Part shown: positions 1-9,150 of the stretch, in pieces
Layout: every line of letters begins with the position of its first letter
Position numbering within the stretch: the stretch's first letter is position 1
NCBI RefSeq assembly: GCF_030160015.1
Contig: NZ_BSNN01000004.1
Location: forward strand, 496,001 to 560,000
DNA from: Amylibacter marinus
Lineage (GTDB): Bacteria > Pseudomonadota > Alphaproteobacteria > Rhodobacterales > Rhodobacteraceae
Direction: 5' to 3'
Length of the DNA: 64,000 bases
Position numbers and translations under genes: made by a program
Notes under the pieces: generated by a model
Told to the model about the DNA's origin: nothing
Seen by the model: only the letters and a program-made list of their open reading frames with translations
The model's database searches: none

Positions 1-1045
1 TATTAACCCAGACTTTCGAGGCAGCAAAATCCACCGCATTCTGGATTAGATTGCGCAATCCATGAACAATCTCAGGATGGCGTGGTATGGCGGGCATCCG
101 CGCCTCTAGGGCTAGATCTGTCAATCCATTGGTTAGGAAAATGATTGTCTTGCCCCGATCCTGATGTGGGGCTGCCGCCTCTTGAACCACCGTTAGAACG
201 GGCGCGCGTTTCATATGCAGATCATCCTTGCCGGTTTTACCCATACCGCGCAGGATACCACTTAGACGTTCTGCCTGATCTTTGATCAAGATCACATCCT
301 CCTGTAGTTCCGGACGCGCGCCCAGCTCGTCTTGCAATTCCGACGCCACCAGCTTGATTGTGGCCAGCGGCGTGCCCATTTCATGGGTGGTGGCGGCCAT
401 AGCGCCGCCCAAAATTGTCAACTTGTGTTCGCGATCCAGCGCCATCTGCGTGGCCGCCAGCGCCTGAGACATATTGAATGTCTCCATGGTGATCTGGCGC
501 GCATAGATGGCTAAAAATACCGACCCAATTACCAAGGCAAACCAGTTTCCCCATAGCAAAAGATCGGGTAGAATAATCACCGTACCATCCAGACGTGTTA
601 ACGGCAGATTGAATTTTGCCAAAAGAGTGATGGCCAAGATACCAGAGGCCCCCAACAATACCGTAGATCGTAGGGTCAGCGCCGTGGCTGAAATGATGAC
701 AGGGGCCAGCAACAACAATGCAAATGGATTGGTTAACCCACCCGTTAAATACAATAACAAGACCAGCTGAAACAAATCAAAGAACAGGCTAAACACCGCC
801 GCCGGCTCTGATAGGCGTTGAATACGGGTCAACACCGCGCCAGATACAATGTTAAACCCAACCGATAGCCCAATGGCAAACAGACACAACGCCAGATTAA
901 TGCGGATGTCCAAAAACGCATAGGCGACGACCAGCGCCAGAACCTGCCCAGAAACCGCCATCCACCGCAACAACGTTAGCGTGCGTAGCCGCACCCATTC
1001 ACTGCGAGAAGAGCTGTTCGCAAGGCTAAGAGATTTATACATCAT
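1..1045 (-). CDS. regB: Redox sensor histidine kinase RegB/PrrB (3' end cut by window edge)
   Basis: Membrane sensor kinase that phosphorylates RegA in response to respiratory redox state. Translating the minus strand from ATG at 1045 (a second ATG follows directly at 1042) gives about 348 residues: roughly six hydrophobic segments to about residue 185, the quinone-site motif GGLTNPF at 102-108, and the H-box THEMGTPLATI with His221 as phosphoacceptor. The ATPase part begins with a recognisable N-box (HGLRNLIQNAVDFA), and the frame is open to the window edge, so the G-boxes lie outside. The odd feature is residue 261: the family has a conserved redox cysteine (Cys265 in Rhodobacter capsulatus) in the ER-C-R-x-IL segment, here ER-L-S-G-IL. 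It diverges from senC-regA, the usual arrangement. Confidence 0.93.
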   Translation of the reverse strand, partial: MMYKSLSLANSSSRSEWVRLRTLTLLRWMAVSGQVLALVVAYAFLDIRINLALCLFAIGLSVGFNIVSGAVLTRIQRLSEPAAVFSLFFDLFQLVLLLYLTGGLTNPFALLLLAPVIISATALTLRSTVLLGASGILAITLLAKFNLPLTRLDGTVIILPDLLLWGNWFALVIGSVFLAIYARQITMETFNMSQALAATQMALDREHKLTILGGAMAATTHEMGTPLATIKLVASELQDELGARPELQEDVILIKDQAERLSGILRGMGKTGKDDLHMKRAPVLTVVQEAAAPHQDRGKTIIFLTNGLTDLALEARMPAIPRHPEIVHGLRNLIQNAVDFAASKVWVN

Positions 1046-1140
1046 AAAGCTTTCGTGACGGTACAGAGTTTGCGGTTTAGGCGCGCCTGAAAATAGGCTA
1101 ATGCACAGATATCAGTTTGACCAGCAAAAGGAAATTTCAG

Positions 1141-1743
1141 ATGGGCAAGAGATTGGGCGTCGCTCTGGCAGGCGTTGCAGCGGTGGCGGTTCTGGGCACT
1201 GGGTATATGGTATCTTGGCAAAGTGGCCTTCAGGCCTGTGGTTCCACCGTAATTGCGGGCGAGCAGGCAAGTATCGGCGGGCCATTTGAATTGATCGACC
1301 AATACGGAAAAACCCGCACCTCGGCCGATGTGATCACCGGCCCCACATTGATCTATTTCGGCTATACTTTTTGCCCCGACATTTGCCCCCTAGATACGGT
1401 GCGTAATCTAGATGCCATTGATATTCTGGATGAACGCGGCATTGATGTTTTGCCGGTATTCATCACCATTGATCCCGCGCGCGATACGGTATCCGCCCTT
1501 GCGGATTACGCAGAGGTCAGCCACCCGCGTATGCTGGCCCTAACCGGTAGCGAGGCACAGGTTGCCGCCGCATCAAAGGCCTATCGCACATTCTATCGTA
1601 AAAGTGGCGAAGGCGAGGATTACCTGATGGATCACTCGACCTTTAGCTACTTGATGGATGAAACCGGCTTTGTGGAATTTTTTAGGCGCGATGCCTCGCC
1701 AGCCGAGGTGGCCGATGCAATCGGGTGCTTTACGGAGATTTGA
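1141..1743 (+). CDS. senC: SCO1/SenC/PrrC copper-binding thioredoxin-like protein
   Basis: Copper chaperone or thiol oxidoreductase for cytochrome c oxidase assembly, which also influences RegB signalling. About 200 residues: an N-terminal membrane anchor (about 5-25), then a thioredoxin-like fold with the copper motif CPDIC and the distal His in DHSTFSYLMD, the three ligands expected of SCO proteins. ATG at 1141 is preferred because AAAGGAAA lies a few bases upstream; an in-frame TTG at 1117 would add eight residues without a better ribosome site. It sits between divergent regB and downstream regA, 45 bp before the latter, so senC-regA is probably one transcript. Confidence 0.93.
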   Translation: MGKRLGVALAGVAAVAVLGTGYMVSWQSGLQACGSTVIAGEQASIGGPFELIDQYGKTRTSADVITGPTLIYFGYTFCPDICPLDTVRNLDAIDILDERGIDVLPVFITIDPARDTVSALADYAEVSHPRMLALTGSEAQVAAASKAYRTFYRKSGEGEDYLMDHSTFSYLMDETGFVEFFRRDASPAEVADAIGCFTEI

Positions 1744-1788
1744 CCATAGGGTAACTTGCGCATAGGGTAGGCCGCGGAGGGGCACAAT

Positions 1789-2343
1789 ATGACTGATAAA
1801 TCCTTGAACGAAATCGGGCCGGACAACACCCTGCTTATTCTGGATGATGATGAACCCTTCCGTAACCGACTGGCCCGCGCCATGGATAAGCGCGGCTTTC
1901 AGACCACCGCCCTTGATTGCGTGGCCGCCGGGCGTGCCTTTTGTACCGCCACACCCCCCGCATATGCCGTGATTGACCTGCGCCTAGAGGATGGGAATGG
2001 GCTGGATGTGGTAGAGGTTTTGCGCAACAATCGCCCCGACGCGCGTGTGGTTGTTCTTACGGGATACGGGGCAATTGCGACGGCAGTGGCCGCGGTTAAA
2101 ATCGGAGCCACCGATTATCTGTCAAAACCAGCGGATGCCAATGATGTAACCAATGCGCTATTGGCGGCGGATGGTGATTTACCACCCCCCCCTGATAACC
2201 CGATGTCCGCAGATCGGGTGCGCTGGGAACATATTCAGCGCGTCTACGAGCTGTGTGATCGCAATGTCTCTGAAACCGCGCGCCGCCTAAATATGCACCG
2301 GCGCACATTGCAACGGATATTGGCCAAGCGTAGCCCGCGCTAG
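1789..2343 (+). CDS. regA: Redox response regulator RegA/PrrA
   Basis: DNA-binding response regulator controlling respiration, carbon and nitrogen fixation and, where present, photosynthesis genes. 184 residues, the standard length. The receiver domain has the acidic pocket LDDDE (18-22), phosphoacceptor Asp63 in VIDLRL, and Lys113 in YLSKPAD. A four-proline linker (132-135) leads to a Fis-type helix-turn-helix with the nearly invariant tail NVSETARRLNMHRRTLQRIL. Cys156, the redox-modified cysteine of the R. capsulatus protein, is present. GGAGG stands 9-13 bp before the ATG. The stop codon shares CTAG with the stop of the convergent GST gene. Confidence 0.97.
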   Translation: MTDKSLNEIGPDNTLLILDDDEPFRNRLARAMDKRGFQTTALDCVAAGRAFCTATPPAYAVIDLRLEDGNGLDVVEVLRNNRPDARVVVLTGYGAIATAVAAVKIGATDYLSKPADANDVTNALLAADGDLPPPPDNPMSADRVRWEHIQRVYELCDRNVSETARRLNMHRRTLQRILAKRSPR

Positions 2344-2945
2344 GGGCGCGGGTTGGTCCGGCCAAAGCTGTCGCTGGCGGCGATGTGGTCCACAATTCCT
2401 GCCAGCTTTTCGCGGTGGCGCCAGTTAAACGGGCGGCGAAAATCAGCGTACAGCAGAACCGCAGCCAGCGCGTAATCACAAACGCTGACCTTGTCATATA
2501 ACAGCCAATTCGGGGCGTTTTCCTCTAGCATATCCAGCACGTTATCTATGCGCTTTTGGTGACGCTCTACCATGTCAAATCCAAGCAGGTTCTCGCCAGA
2601 TGGGCGTAAACCGGATCGCACAATCTGGCTGCTGGTGACAATCATATCGCCCATGGTGAAAATCGTCTGTAGCATCTGGCGGTCAGCCAAGGGATCATAA
2701 TGCGGGGTATTTGCCCCTGTGGTCATGGCCCATAATTGATCGATAATGGGTTGCGTCGGATAGATGGTCTCGCCCACGGTTTCCAATACTGGTACCTGAC
2801 CTAATGGGTTCAATTCAAAGAAGGAATCTGGCAACGGAAATTCAACACGCTCTGGGCTAACCGGGATTTCCCAGTCATAAATCAGCGCACGACACACCCG
2901 CGCGAAAGGCGATACATCAAGATAATATAGCTTGGCTGATTCCAT
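2340..2945 (-). CDS. Glutathione S-transferase family protein
   Basis: 201-residue GST-like protein. The N-terminal thioredoxin-like half starts KLYYLDVSPFARVCRA and carries NPLGQVPVLE, the cis-Pro motif of the glutathione site, at about 45-56; the C-terminal half is helical. The substrate cannot be read from sequence. The start overlaps the stop of the upstream HD-domain gene as TAATG, so the two are translationally coupled. The 3' end overlaps convergent regA by four bases. Confidence 0.85.
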   Translation of the reverse strand: MESAKLYYLDVSPFARVCRALIYDWEIPVSPERVEFPLPDSFFELNPLGQVPVLETVGETIYPTQPIIDQLWAMTTGANTPHYDPLADRQMLQTIFTMGDMIVTSSQIVRSGLRPSGENLLGFDMVERHQKRIDNVLDMLEENAPNWLLYDKVSVCDYALAAVLLYADFRRPFNWRHREKLAGIVDHIAASDSFGRTNPRP

Positions 2946-3547
2946 TATATTTTCTCCATCAGATCGTTAAACACCTCTAAAAACTGCCCCTTAACTACCA
3001 TAGGCGCGTGGGGGCGCAAGCTTCGCGTCGGTAGATCGGATATCACGGGTGCGCCAAACAGCTGGTTGGCCTCCGTTTCTGAAAACCCGGCGATCTGTAC
3101 GGCCTCTAGCCATGCGGATAAATGATCGGCGCGTTTTATCTGGCGCTTAACGGGCGTCGGGATCACCGCTGGTAGGCCGAATTTTTGATGCACCGCCGCG
3201 GTTAACCGGTCATCCAGCACCTCGTAATCTGGGCCCACGGCGGCCTTTACGGGGCTGATCATATCGCCGATCACATATTCGGGCGCGTCGTGTAGCAATG
3301 CGGCTAGGCGCCACTTGGGGTCTATGCGCGGGTTTAGTCGCGTGAATAATTCGGTCACAAAAACCGAATGCTCGGCCACGGAATAGGGGTATTCCCCCAG
3401 CGTCTGCCCATTCCAACGCGCCACAAATGATAGGCCATGGGCGATGTCTTCGATTTCAATATCAAGGGGCGAGGGATTCAAGAGATCTAGCCGCCGCCCA
3501 GACAGCATGCGCTGCCATGCGCGCGGTTCCTGTTTTTTGTTACTCAT
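2945..3547 (-). CDS. HD-domain phosphohydrolase
   Basis: About 200 residues resembling the YfbR/5'-nucleotidase branch of HD hydrolases. Metal ligands are visible as YSVAEHSVFV, then LLHDAPEYVIGDMISPVK (the HD pair) and a later RADHLSAWLEA. Such proteins cleave phosphate from nucleotides, but the exact substrate is not evident. ATG at 3547 is chosen because GAGG lies 8-11 bases upstream; an in-frame TTG at 3565 has no such site. It is coupled by TAATG to the GST gene and diverges from ahcY. Confidence 0.8.
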   Translation of the reverse strand: MSNKKQEPRAWQRMLSGRRLDLLNPSPLDIEIEDIAHGLSFVARWNGQTLGEYPYSVAEHSVFVTELFTRLNPRIDPKWRLAALLHDAPEYVIGDMISPVKAAVGPDYEVLDDRLTAAVHQKFGLPAVIPTPVKRQIKRADHLSAWLEAVQIAGFSETEANQLFGAPVISDLPTRSLRPHAPMVVKGQFLEVFNDLMEKI

Positions 3548-3650
3548 CCCGCTATCCTCGGCCAATTATCACTTTTTGCTCGGCCAGTTGTCTTGCTGTA
3601 TTTGCAGTGTTAAATGCGCTTAAACCGATAACGTACAGGAGCCGCTTCAG

Positions 3651-5036
3651 ATGGCAACAGACTATATTGTAAAAGACATTTCTTTGGCTGACTTTGGCCG
3701 CAAGGAACTGGATATCGCAGAAACGGAAATGCCCGGCCTGATGGCGCTGCGCGAAGAATTTGGCGATGAACAGCCCCTGAAAGGCGCGCGTATTGTTGGA
3801 TCATTGCATATGACGATCCAAACGGCTGTGCTGATCGAAACGCTGACGGCGCTGGGCGCTGATGTGCGCTGGGCGTCTTGTAACATCTATTCTACCCAAG
3901 ATCACGCGGCGGCGGCGATTGCGGCGGCCGATATTCCTGTGTTTGCAATCAAAGGCCAAACCCTGACAGAGCATTGGGATTACTTGGATAAATCATTCCT
4001 GTTCCCAGAGGGTGCGAACCTGATCCTGGATGATGGCGGTGATGCGACATTGTATGTTTTGCTGGGTGCCCGCATCGAGGCAGGCGAAGAATTCGGTGTA
4101 CCCACATCCGAAGAAGAAGAAGTGATCCAAGCGCAAATCAAGAAGCGCATGGCGGCCAGCCCTGGTTGGTTCACCAAGACCCGCGATGCAATCATGGGCG
4201 TATCCGAAGAAACAACAACAGGTGTGCACCGCCTGTATGAATTGCAGAAAAATGGCCAGCTGCCCTTCCCTGCGATCAATGTGAATGACTCTGTAACCAA
4301 GTCTAAGTTTGACAATAAATACGGTTGTAAAGAATCCCTAGTGGATGGCATCCGCCGCGCAACCGATACGATGATGGCTGGTAAAACAGCCGTTGTCTGT
4401 GGCTACGGCGATGTTGGCAAAGGTTCTGCGGCCTCTCTGCGCGGCGCTGGTGCGCGGGTAAAGGTGACCGAGATCGACCCGATCTGTGCGCTACAGGCGG
4501 CAATGGATGGGTTCGAGGTAACCACCCTAGAAGATGCGGTGGCCGATGCGGATATTTTCGTAACCGCCACGGGTAATAAAGACATCATCCGCATCGAACA
4601 TATGCGCGCGATGAAGGATATGGCAATCGTTGGCAACATCGGCCACTTTGACAATGAAATTCAGGTGGCAAATCTGGCCAACCTAAAGGTCACGAATATC
4701 AAAGACCAAGTGGACATGTACGAAATGCCAAGCGGCAACCGCATGATCCTGTTGTCACAGGGGCGCTTGTTGAACCTTGGCAATGCCACGGGCCACCCGT
4801 CATTCGTGATGTCGGCCTCTTTCACCAACCAAGTGTTGGCCCAGATCGAGCTGTTCACCAAGGGCGATGCCTATGGCAACGAGGTCTATATCCTACCCAA
4901 ACATCTGGACGAGAAAGTGGCGCGCCTGCATTTGGCAAAGATCGGCGTGAAATTGACCGAGCTGTCCACTGAACAGGCAGACTATATTGGCGTGACCACC
5001 GATGGCCCATTTAAGCCAGAGCACTATCGCTACTAA
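3651..5036 (+). CDS. ahcY: Adenosylhomocysteinase
   Basis: NAD-dependent S-adenosylhomocysteine hydrolase (SAH to adenosine and homocysteine), a cytosolic enzyme of the methyl cycle. 461 residues, full length. Substrate-domain motifs include [13 protein letters not shown] at 78-90 and [18 protein letters not shown] at 209-226; the NAD-binding Rossmann loop [13 protein letters not shown] is at 248-260; the C-terminus ends in the typical KPEHYRY with Lys and Tyr that reach the partner subunit. AGGAGC precedes the ATG at a good distance. I looked for a SAH-type riboswitch in the short leader and saw none. Confidence 0.98.
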   Translation: MATDYIVKDISLADFGRKELDIAETEMPGLMALREEFGDEQPLKGARIVGSLHMTIQTAVLIETLTALGADVRWASCNIYSTQDHAAAAIAAADIPVFAIKGQTLTEHWDYLDKSFLFPEGANLILDDGGDATLYVLLGARIEAGEEFGVPTSEEEEVIQAQIKKRMAASPGWFTKTRDAIMGVSEETTTGVHRLYELQKNGQLPFPAINVNDSVTKSKFDNKYGCKESLVDGIRRATDTMMAGKTAVVCGYGDVGKGSAASLRGAGARVKVTEIDPICALQAAMDGFEVTTLEDAVADADIFVTATGNKDIIRIEHMRAMKDMAIVGNIGHFDNEIQVANLANLKVTNIKDQVDMYEMPSGNRMILLSQGRLLNLGNATGHPSFVMSASFTNQVLAQIELFTKGDAYGNEVYILPKHLDEKVARLHLAKIGVKLTELSTEQADYIGVTTDGPFKPEHYRY

Positions 5037-5047
5037 CATCTACACAT

Positions 5048-5073
5048 GCTTCTGGCGCCAATGTGCCAGAAGC
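5048..5073 (+). terminator. Hairpin after ahcY
   Basis: A perfect 9-bp stem (GCTTCTGGC with GCCAGAAGC) around an 8-base loop, 12 bases after the ahcY stop. No T-run follows, so it may act as a 3'-end-stabilising hairpin or a weak or Rho-assisted terminator. Confidence 0.5.
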
Positions 5074-5257
5074 CCCTGCGCGCAATTAGCCACTCTCTAA
5101 CGCTTTGATCGGCATCCAGCGGGCGGATTCAAGACAATTTTCCTATTGCCCCTTTTTTTGCACAAACAATTCGCCTATCTTATGCACAGGAGCGCAAAAC
5201 AGAGCGTTTCATAGAAAAAAATTAATGGGAATTTACCCACCAACTAGGAGCCAGCAC

Positions 5258-5599
5258 ATGGGCAAAAGAGATGATTTGATTGCGACCTACGCAGACGATT
5301 TGAAAAACAAATGCGGCATCACACCAGATATGGATTTGCTAACCAAGGTAACCATCGGCTGTGGTCCTGCGATTTATAACGCCGATGCCTCGACTGTGGC
5401 CGGTAGCCAACCATCAGAGCTGGAAACAGTGAAAAACAATTTCCTAATGGGAAAACTTGGTCTGGCAGACAGCCCCGCATTGATGGAGGCGATCAACGAG
5501 GCGATCGAGGTCTATGGTAAATCAGAGCGGAACAAATACCGCGCAGTGGTTTACTACATGCTGGTGGTCAAGTTTGGTAAAGAATCCGTATACGGATAA
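5258..5599 (+). CDS. DUF2853 family protein
   Basis: 113-residue soluble protein starting MGKRDDLIATYADDL and ending VKFGKESVYG, which I recognise as the small DUF2853 family; its function is not known. It is predicted mostly helical with no signal peptide. TAGGAG lies eight bases before the ATG. An upstream in-frame start at 5105 would add a region rich in Cys and Phe that does not look coding. It is flanked by hairpins on both sides and is probably monocistronic. Confidence 0.8.
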   Translation: MGKRDDLIATYADDLKNKCGITPDMDLLTKVTIGCGPAIYNADASTVAGSQPSELETVKNNFLMGKLGLADSPALMEAINEAIEVYGKSERNKYRAVVYYMLVVKFGKESVYG

Positions 5600-5622
5600 T
5601 ACCTCTATAAATAACGGAATTC

Positions 5623-5649
5623 GGGGCGCTCATTGGGCGCCCCTTTTTT
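5623..5649 (+). terminator. Rho-independent terminator of the DUF2853 gene
   Basis: Stem GGGGCGC/GCGCCCC with a 7-base loop followed by six T, 24 bases after the stop codon. Confidence 0.9.
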
Positions 5650-5660
5650 GGTCTAAGCTA

Positions 5661-5784
5661 TTGAATTAAATTGCATCTAAAGTTTGTTTGCAAAATTCAA
5701 TTGTTCGCGGCTATGGTGCATCTATGGAACAGCGAGGGCCTGATTGGGTCGGGTCTGGGGGCCCTTGGGCGGGGCCCCCATTTT
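5661..5784 (+). ncRNA. Possible small RNA unit with its own terminator
   Basis: This gene-free stretch has an AT-rich inverted repeat (arms 5661-5675 and 5689-5700, bulged by three bases), a weak promoter-like pair TTGCAA (5688) and TATGGT (5712) 18 bp apart, and a strong GC hairpin TGGGGGCCC/GGGCCCCCA at 5756-5780 followed by ATTTTC. The previous gene already has its own terminator, so this second one has no evident client. A transcript of about 60 nt is possible. This is inference from structure; no RNA family was recognised. Confidence 0.3.
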
Positions 5785-5808
5785 CATCCTAGCCCTGCGA
5801 TGCCCCCG

Positions 5809-6192
5809 CTAGAATAGGGTCAAAACCAATCCCATAATCGCACTGCCAATGGTCGCATAGCCGCCATCAATCGCAATCAATTTGCGCGGGCGATTGCCAA
5901 AGGAATAACATGTGGCCAACCACGGCGTAGAGATAAACAGACCCATGCCCAATCCCGCGATCAACCCTTTTCCAATGGTATCAATCCCAGCCAGCGCAAA
6001 AATATGGCGCATCATCCCCGCCACTAAAATCGCGCAAACAAAAGCGATGATAAAGGGTGCCTTATCGCCGTTGTTCATCTGCTCTTCGCTGACCCCCGCC
6101 GCGGCCATCCATGGCTTGGCCAGTGCCATATACCAGACCGCCCCAAAGGCATAAGAGGCGACCGCCGCCACTACTACTGAAATGAATTCCAT
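5809..6192 (-). CDS. DUF1761 family membrane protein
   Basis: About 127 residues with four hydrophobic segments; it begins MEFISVVVAAVASYAFGAVWYMAL and resembles the DUF1761 family of small inner-membrane proteins of unknown function. ATG at 6192 follows GGGAGAGAC; the longer reading from 6246 lacks a ribosome site. It lies downstream of gpsA on the same strand, separated by about 57 bp. Confidence 0.75.
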   Translation of the reverse strand: MEFISVVVAAVASYAFGAVWYMALAKPWMAAAGVSEEQMNNGDKAPFIIAFVCAILVAGMMRHIFALAGIDTIGKGLIAGLGMGLFISTPWLATCYSFGNRPRKLIAIDGGYATIGSAIMGLVLTLF

Positions 6193-6249
6193 GTCTCTCC
6201 CCCAATATGATCCCATCATAGGATCACAAAAGGCGCGAAATTTCAACGG

Positions 6250-7227
6250 CTACACCGGTAACTCGGGTTTCAACGGTCTGCTCATTAACGCCCCCAGCGC
6301 ATCCTCAAGAGACAGCGCCCCCTCTAGCACCGCAACCACCTGTGCAGCGATTGGCAATTCTACGCCCAGACGATTGGCCAATGCATTGGTGGCCTTGGCG
6401 GTGGCAATGCCCTCTACGGTCTTGGCCAGATCGTGCTGTGCTGTCTGGGCCAAATGCAGACCAAAGGCAAAATTTCGAGATTGCGCAGATGTACAAGATA
6501 GTGCCAAATCCCCAAAACCAGACAGCCCATGCAATGTCTCGCGCATCGCCCCCATGGCTAAGGCAAGACGCGACATCTCTGCAAACCCACGCGTGATCAG
6601 GGCCGCACGCGCGCTTTCGCCTAGCCCCGCCCCCACGGCAAATCCACAGGCAATAGCATAGACGTTTTTCAACGCGCCCCCCAATTGCACCCCGGTGGGA
6701 TCATCGGATAAATACAGACGCAGGCTCTTGGTGGTCAGGCGGTGTTGTAGCTCTGCGCCGATCTCGCGATCAAAGGCACCTATGGTCAGGGCCGTGGGTA
6801 ACTGGCTGGCGATTTCGCTGGCAAATCCAGGGCCGCTTAGCACTGCGATTTGATCTTTGGGGATGAAATCCTGCGCTACATCTGATTGCAACAATCCGCT
6901 TGCCTGCTCGATACCCTTGCTGCACAAAACCACGGGCGCGCCAATGGCCGCCAATTCCATCTGCTCTAGTATTGTGCGCAACCTTTGCGCCGGCGTCACC
7001 ACCAAGATAGCATCCGATCCCGCCAGCGCACTGCGCTCTGCCACGGGGGTCAGACTATCGGGCAGAGGGATATCCGGCAGATAGCGGGCATTGCGGCGGG
7101 TCTGGCGCATCCGCTGTATCTGATCCGCATCACGGCCCCATAACACCACAGAATGCTCCGCGGATGCCAATGAACACGCCAGCGCCGTACCAAAGGCCCC
7201 CGCGCCGATGACTGCGATTTTGCTCAT
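6250..7227 (-). CDS. gpsA: Glycerol-3-phosphate dehydrogenase [NAD(P)+]
   Basis: Reduces dihydroxyacetone phosphate to sn-glycerol 3-phosphate for phospholipid synthesis. 325 residues with the N-terminal dinucleotide loop [12 protein letters not shown], the substrate-binding Lys in [16 protein letters not shown], and a helical C-terminal domain. Its ATG overlaps the tsaD stop by four bases (ATGA), so tsaD and gpsA are translationally coupled. Confidence 0.96.
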   Translation of the reverse strand: MSKIAVIGAGAFGTALACSLASAEHSVVLWGRDADQIQRMRQTRRNARYLPDIPLPDSLTPVAERSALAGSDAILVVTPAQRLRTILEQMELAAIGAPVVLCSKGIEQASGLLQSDVAQDFIPKDQIAVLSGPGFASEIASQLPTALTIGAFDREIGAELQHRLTTKSLRLYLSDDPTGVQLGGALKNVYAIACGFAVGAGLGESARAALITRGFAEMSRLALAMGAMRETLHGLSGFGDLALSCTSAQSRNFAFGLHLAQTAQHDLAKTVEGIATAKATNALANRLGVELPIAAQVVAVLEGALSLEDALGALMSRPLKPELPV

Positions 7228-8321
7228 GCTTTTGCTCCCTTTTTACCCGATCCAAGCATGGGGGCCGCGGTGCGATCCAGCGGCCAGCGCGGGCGCGCCG
7301 CCAATGTGAAATCATCCACATGGCCCGCCTGAAATTGCTCAAGCCCTGCCCATGCGATCATGGCGGCATTGTCTGTGCAATACTTCAACGGCGGCGCTAG
7401 AAATTCAAACCCCTCGGCCATGGCCACATCGCGTAGGGCCGCGCCCACGCATTGGTTTGCCGCCACGCCACCAGCTACGGCCAATACGGGGGCATCGCTG
7501 TGCGCCACATCGCGAAATGCCGCGATGGCGCGCGCGGTCTTCTTGGCCAAAGTCTGGGCAACTGCATGCTGAAAACTAGCACAGAGATCGGCCCGATCCC
7601 CCACGCTTAGCCCGCCTTTTTCGGCGATAATGTGATCGCGCGCACGGCGCAGGGCCGTTTTCAAACCTGAAAACGACATATCGCAATTGGGCCGATCCAA
7701 CAGCGGGCGCGGAAAATTAAACCGCGCCGCATCGCCGTCTTGGGCTTCTTGCTCTACCAATGGCCCCCCAGGATATCCTAGGCCCAACAACTTGGCGGTT
7801 TTATCAAATGCCTCACCGGGGGCATCGTCAATGGTGCCCCCCAGCCTGCGAAATTCACCCGGCCCCAGTACCGCCAAGAACTGACAATGCCCGCCACTGA
7901 CCAAGAGCATCAAATACGGATAGGCAATCCCATCGGTCATGCGCGGGGTCAGGGCGTGCCCAGCCAAATGGTTTACCCCAACCAAGGGTTTGCCAGATCC
8001 GGCAGATAGCCCCTTGGCCATCATCACTCCGCTCACCACACCGCCGATTAATCCAGGGCCGGCAGTTACCGCAATAGCATCCATATCCGCCAGCCTCAGG
8101 CCGGCCTGCACCAGTGCCTGTTCCACGGCGCCGTCCAGTCGCTCTGCATGGGCACGGGCGGCTATTTCGGGTACTACGCCGCCAAAATCCGCATGTAGCG
8201 CCTCTTGGCCGATCACCACAGAGGATAGAACATCGCCGCGTCCCGCGCAGGCGCGCACCACAGCCGCCGCCGTATCGTCACAGCTGCTCTCAATGCCCAG
8301 AATCGTTAAATTTTCGCCCAC
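7224..8321 (-). CDS. tsaD: tRNA N6-threonylcarbamoyladenosine (t6A37) synthase subunit TsaD
   Basis: Transfers threonylcarbamoyl to A37 of ANN-decoding tRNAs, acting with TsaB, TsaE and TsaC. The ASKHA fold begins [18 protein letters not shown]; the metal-binding pair is HAERL and VNHLAGHAL; the phosphate loop is [17 protein letters not shown] appears near the C-terminus. I prefer GTG at 8321 because ACGAGGCGGGC lies directly upstream and the family starts only a few residues before the LGIESS motif; an in-frame ATG at 8366 would add 15 residues and crowd the divergent hemD start at 8385. Confidence 0.95.
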   Translation of the reverse strand: MGENLTILGIESSCDDTAAAVVRACAGRGDVLSSVVIGQEALHADFGGVVPEIAARAHAERLDGAVEQALVQAGLRLADMDAIAVTAGPGLIGGVVSGVMMAKGLSAGSGKPLVGVNHLAGHALTPRMTDGIAYPYLMLLVSGGHCQFLAVLGPGEFRRLGGTIDDAPGEAFDKTAKLLGLGYPGGPLVEQEAQDGDAARFNFPRPLLDRPNCDMSFSGLKTALRRARDHIIAEKGGLSVGDRADLCASFQHAVAQTLAKKTARAIAAFRDVAHSDAPVLAVAGGVAANQCVGAALRDVAMAEGFEFLAPPLKYCTDNAAMIAWAGLEQFQAGHVDDFTLAARPRWPLDRTAAPMLGSGKKGAKA

Positions 8322-8384
8322 GCCCGCCTCGTAATTTGGTGCAAAATCTGCTATGGTGCCTAACATTCAATCAAGGCACAGGCA

Positions 8385-9056
8385 ATGACACAGACCCCCG
8401 CAACGATTCTTATGACACGGCCTGCGCGCCAAGCCCAAGATTTCATCAGAGCCTTTGAACAGGTCACAGATCTATCCCCCCCCGTGATCTATGCCCCTGC
8501 ATTGGATATCGAACCGATCGAATTTAACCCCAGCGGCCTGTGGCCTGCCATATTCACCTCGATGCATGCGCTTGATGCCTATTGCACCATCGCATTGGCA
8601 CGCGGGGATGTGGTGGTGGTGGGGGAAATACTGGCCGAGGCCGCCCGCGGTCAGGGATTTACTGTGATCGGTACCTTTGCCACTGCGCATGAGCTTGCGC
8701 AAAACCTGCCCGACAGGGCGCAATATTACCGCGGTGAACAGGTTTCCGTTGATCTGGGGGCGGCGGCGATCGGCCTGGGCACTACCCTGTTTGAAACACA
8801 GGTCTACCGCCAAGGCTTTCGCCCGCTAACCCATCGCGCGCTTGAATCTCTGCGGGCAGGCGCAATTGTGCCGATTTTCTCGCATAATTCGGCGCTGAAT
8901 ATATGCGCGCAAATCCCCCACGGCATAGAACCTACATTCGTTGTGATCAGCGATCACGCCGCTAAACCACTGGTGGAATGGGGCTTTAGCCACATCGTGG
9001 TGGCCCATGCCCCCACACGTGGTGCTATGATATCGGCCCTGCGTACATATTTCTAA
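8385..9056 (+). CDS. hemD: Uroporphyrinogen-III synthase
   Basis: Cyclises hydroxymethylbilane to uroporphyrinogen III, the first tetrapyrrole branch point. 223 residues with the two-lobed HemD pattern: TILMTRPARQAQDFIRAF at the N-terminus, FTSMHALDAY in the first lobe, and a C-terminal lobe with FSHNSALNICAQI. HemD is poorly conserved, so the call also rests on the following mitofilin-like and HemY genes, a common alphaproteobacterial order. Confidence 0.85.
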   Translation: MTQTPATILMTRPARQAQDFIRAFEQVTDLSPPVIYAPALDIEPIEFNPSGLWPAIFTSMHALDAYCTIALARGDVVVVGEILAEAARGQGFTVIGTFATAHELAQNLPDRAQYYRGEQVSVDLGAAAIGLGTTLFETQVYRQGFRPLTHRALESLRAGAIVPIFSHNSALNICAQIPHGIEPTFVVISDHAAKPLVEWGFSHIVVAHAPTRGAMISALRTYF

Positions 9057-9150
9057 GCTCTGCGTCACTATATGGCGCTTGTGCTCTTTCCCTTGGCGTC
9101 TACAGTTCCTATATTAAGTACCGAAGTGATTTATCAGAAAGCTGTAACAC

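Noticed and set aside
3566-3650. Possible SAH or SAM riboswitch before ahcY
   Set aside because: The leader is only about 85 bases and I could not fold the conserved core of any known SAH or SAM class.
5713-5817. Short open frame beginning MVHLWNSEG in the gap after the DUF2853 gene
   Set aside because: It has no ribosome site and is built mostly by the GC-rich hairpin; a hairpin explains it better.
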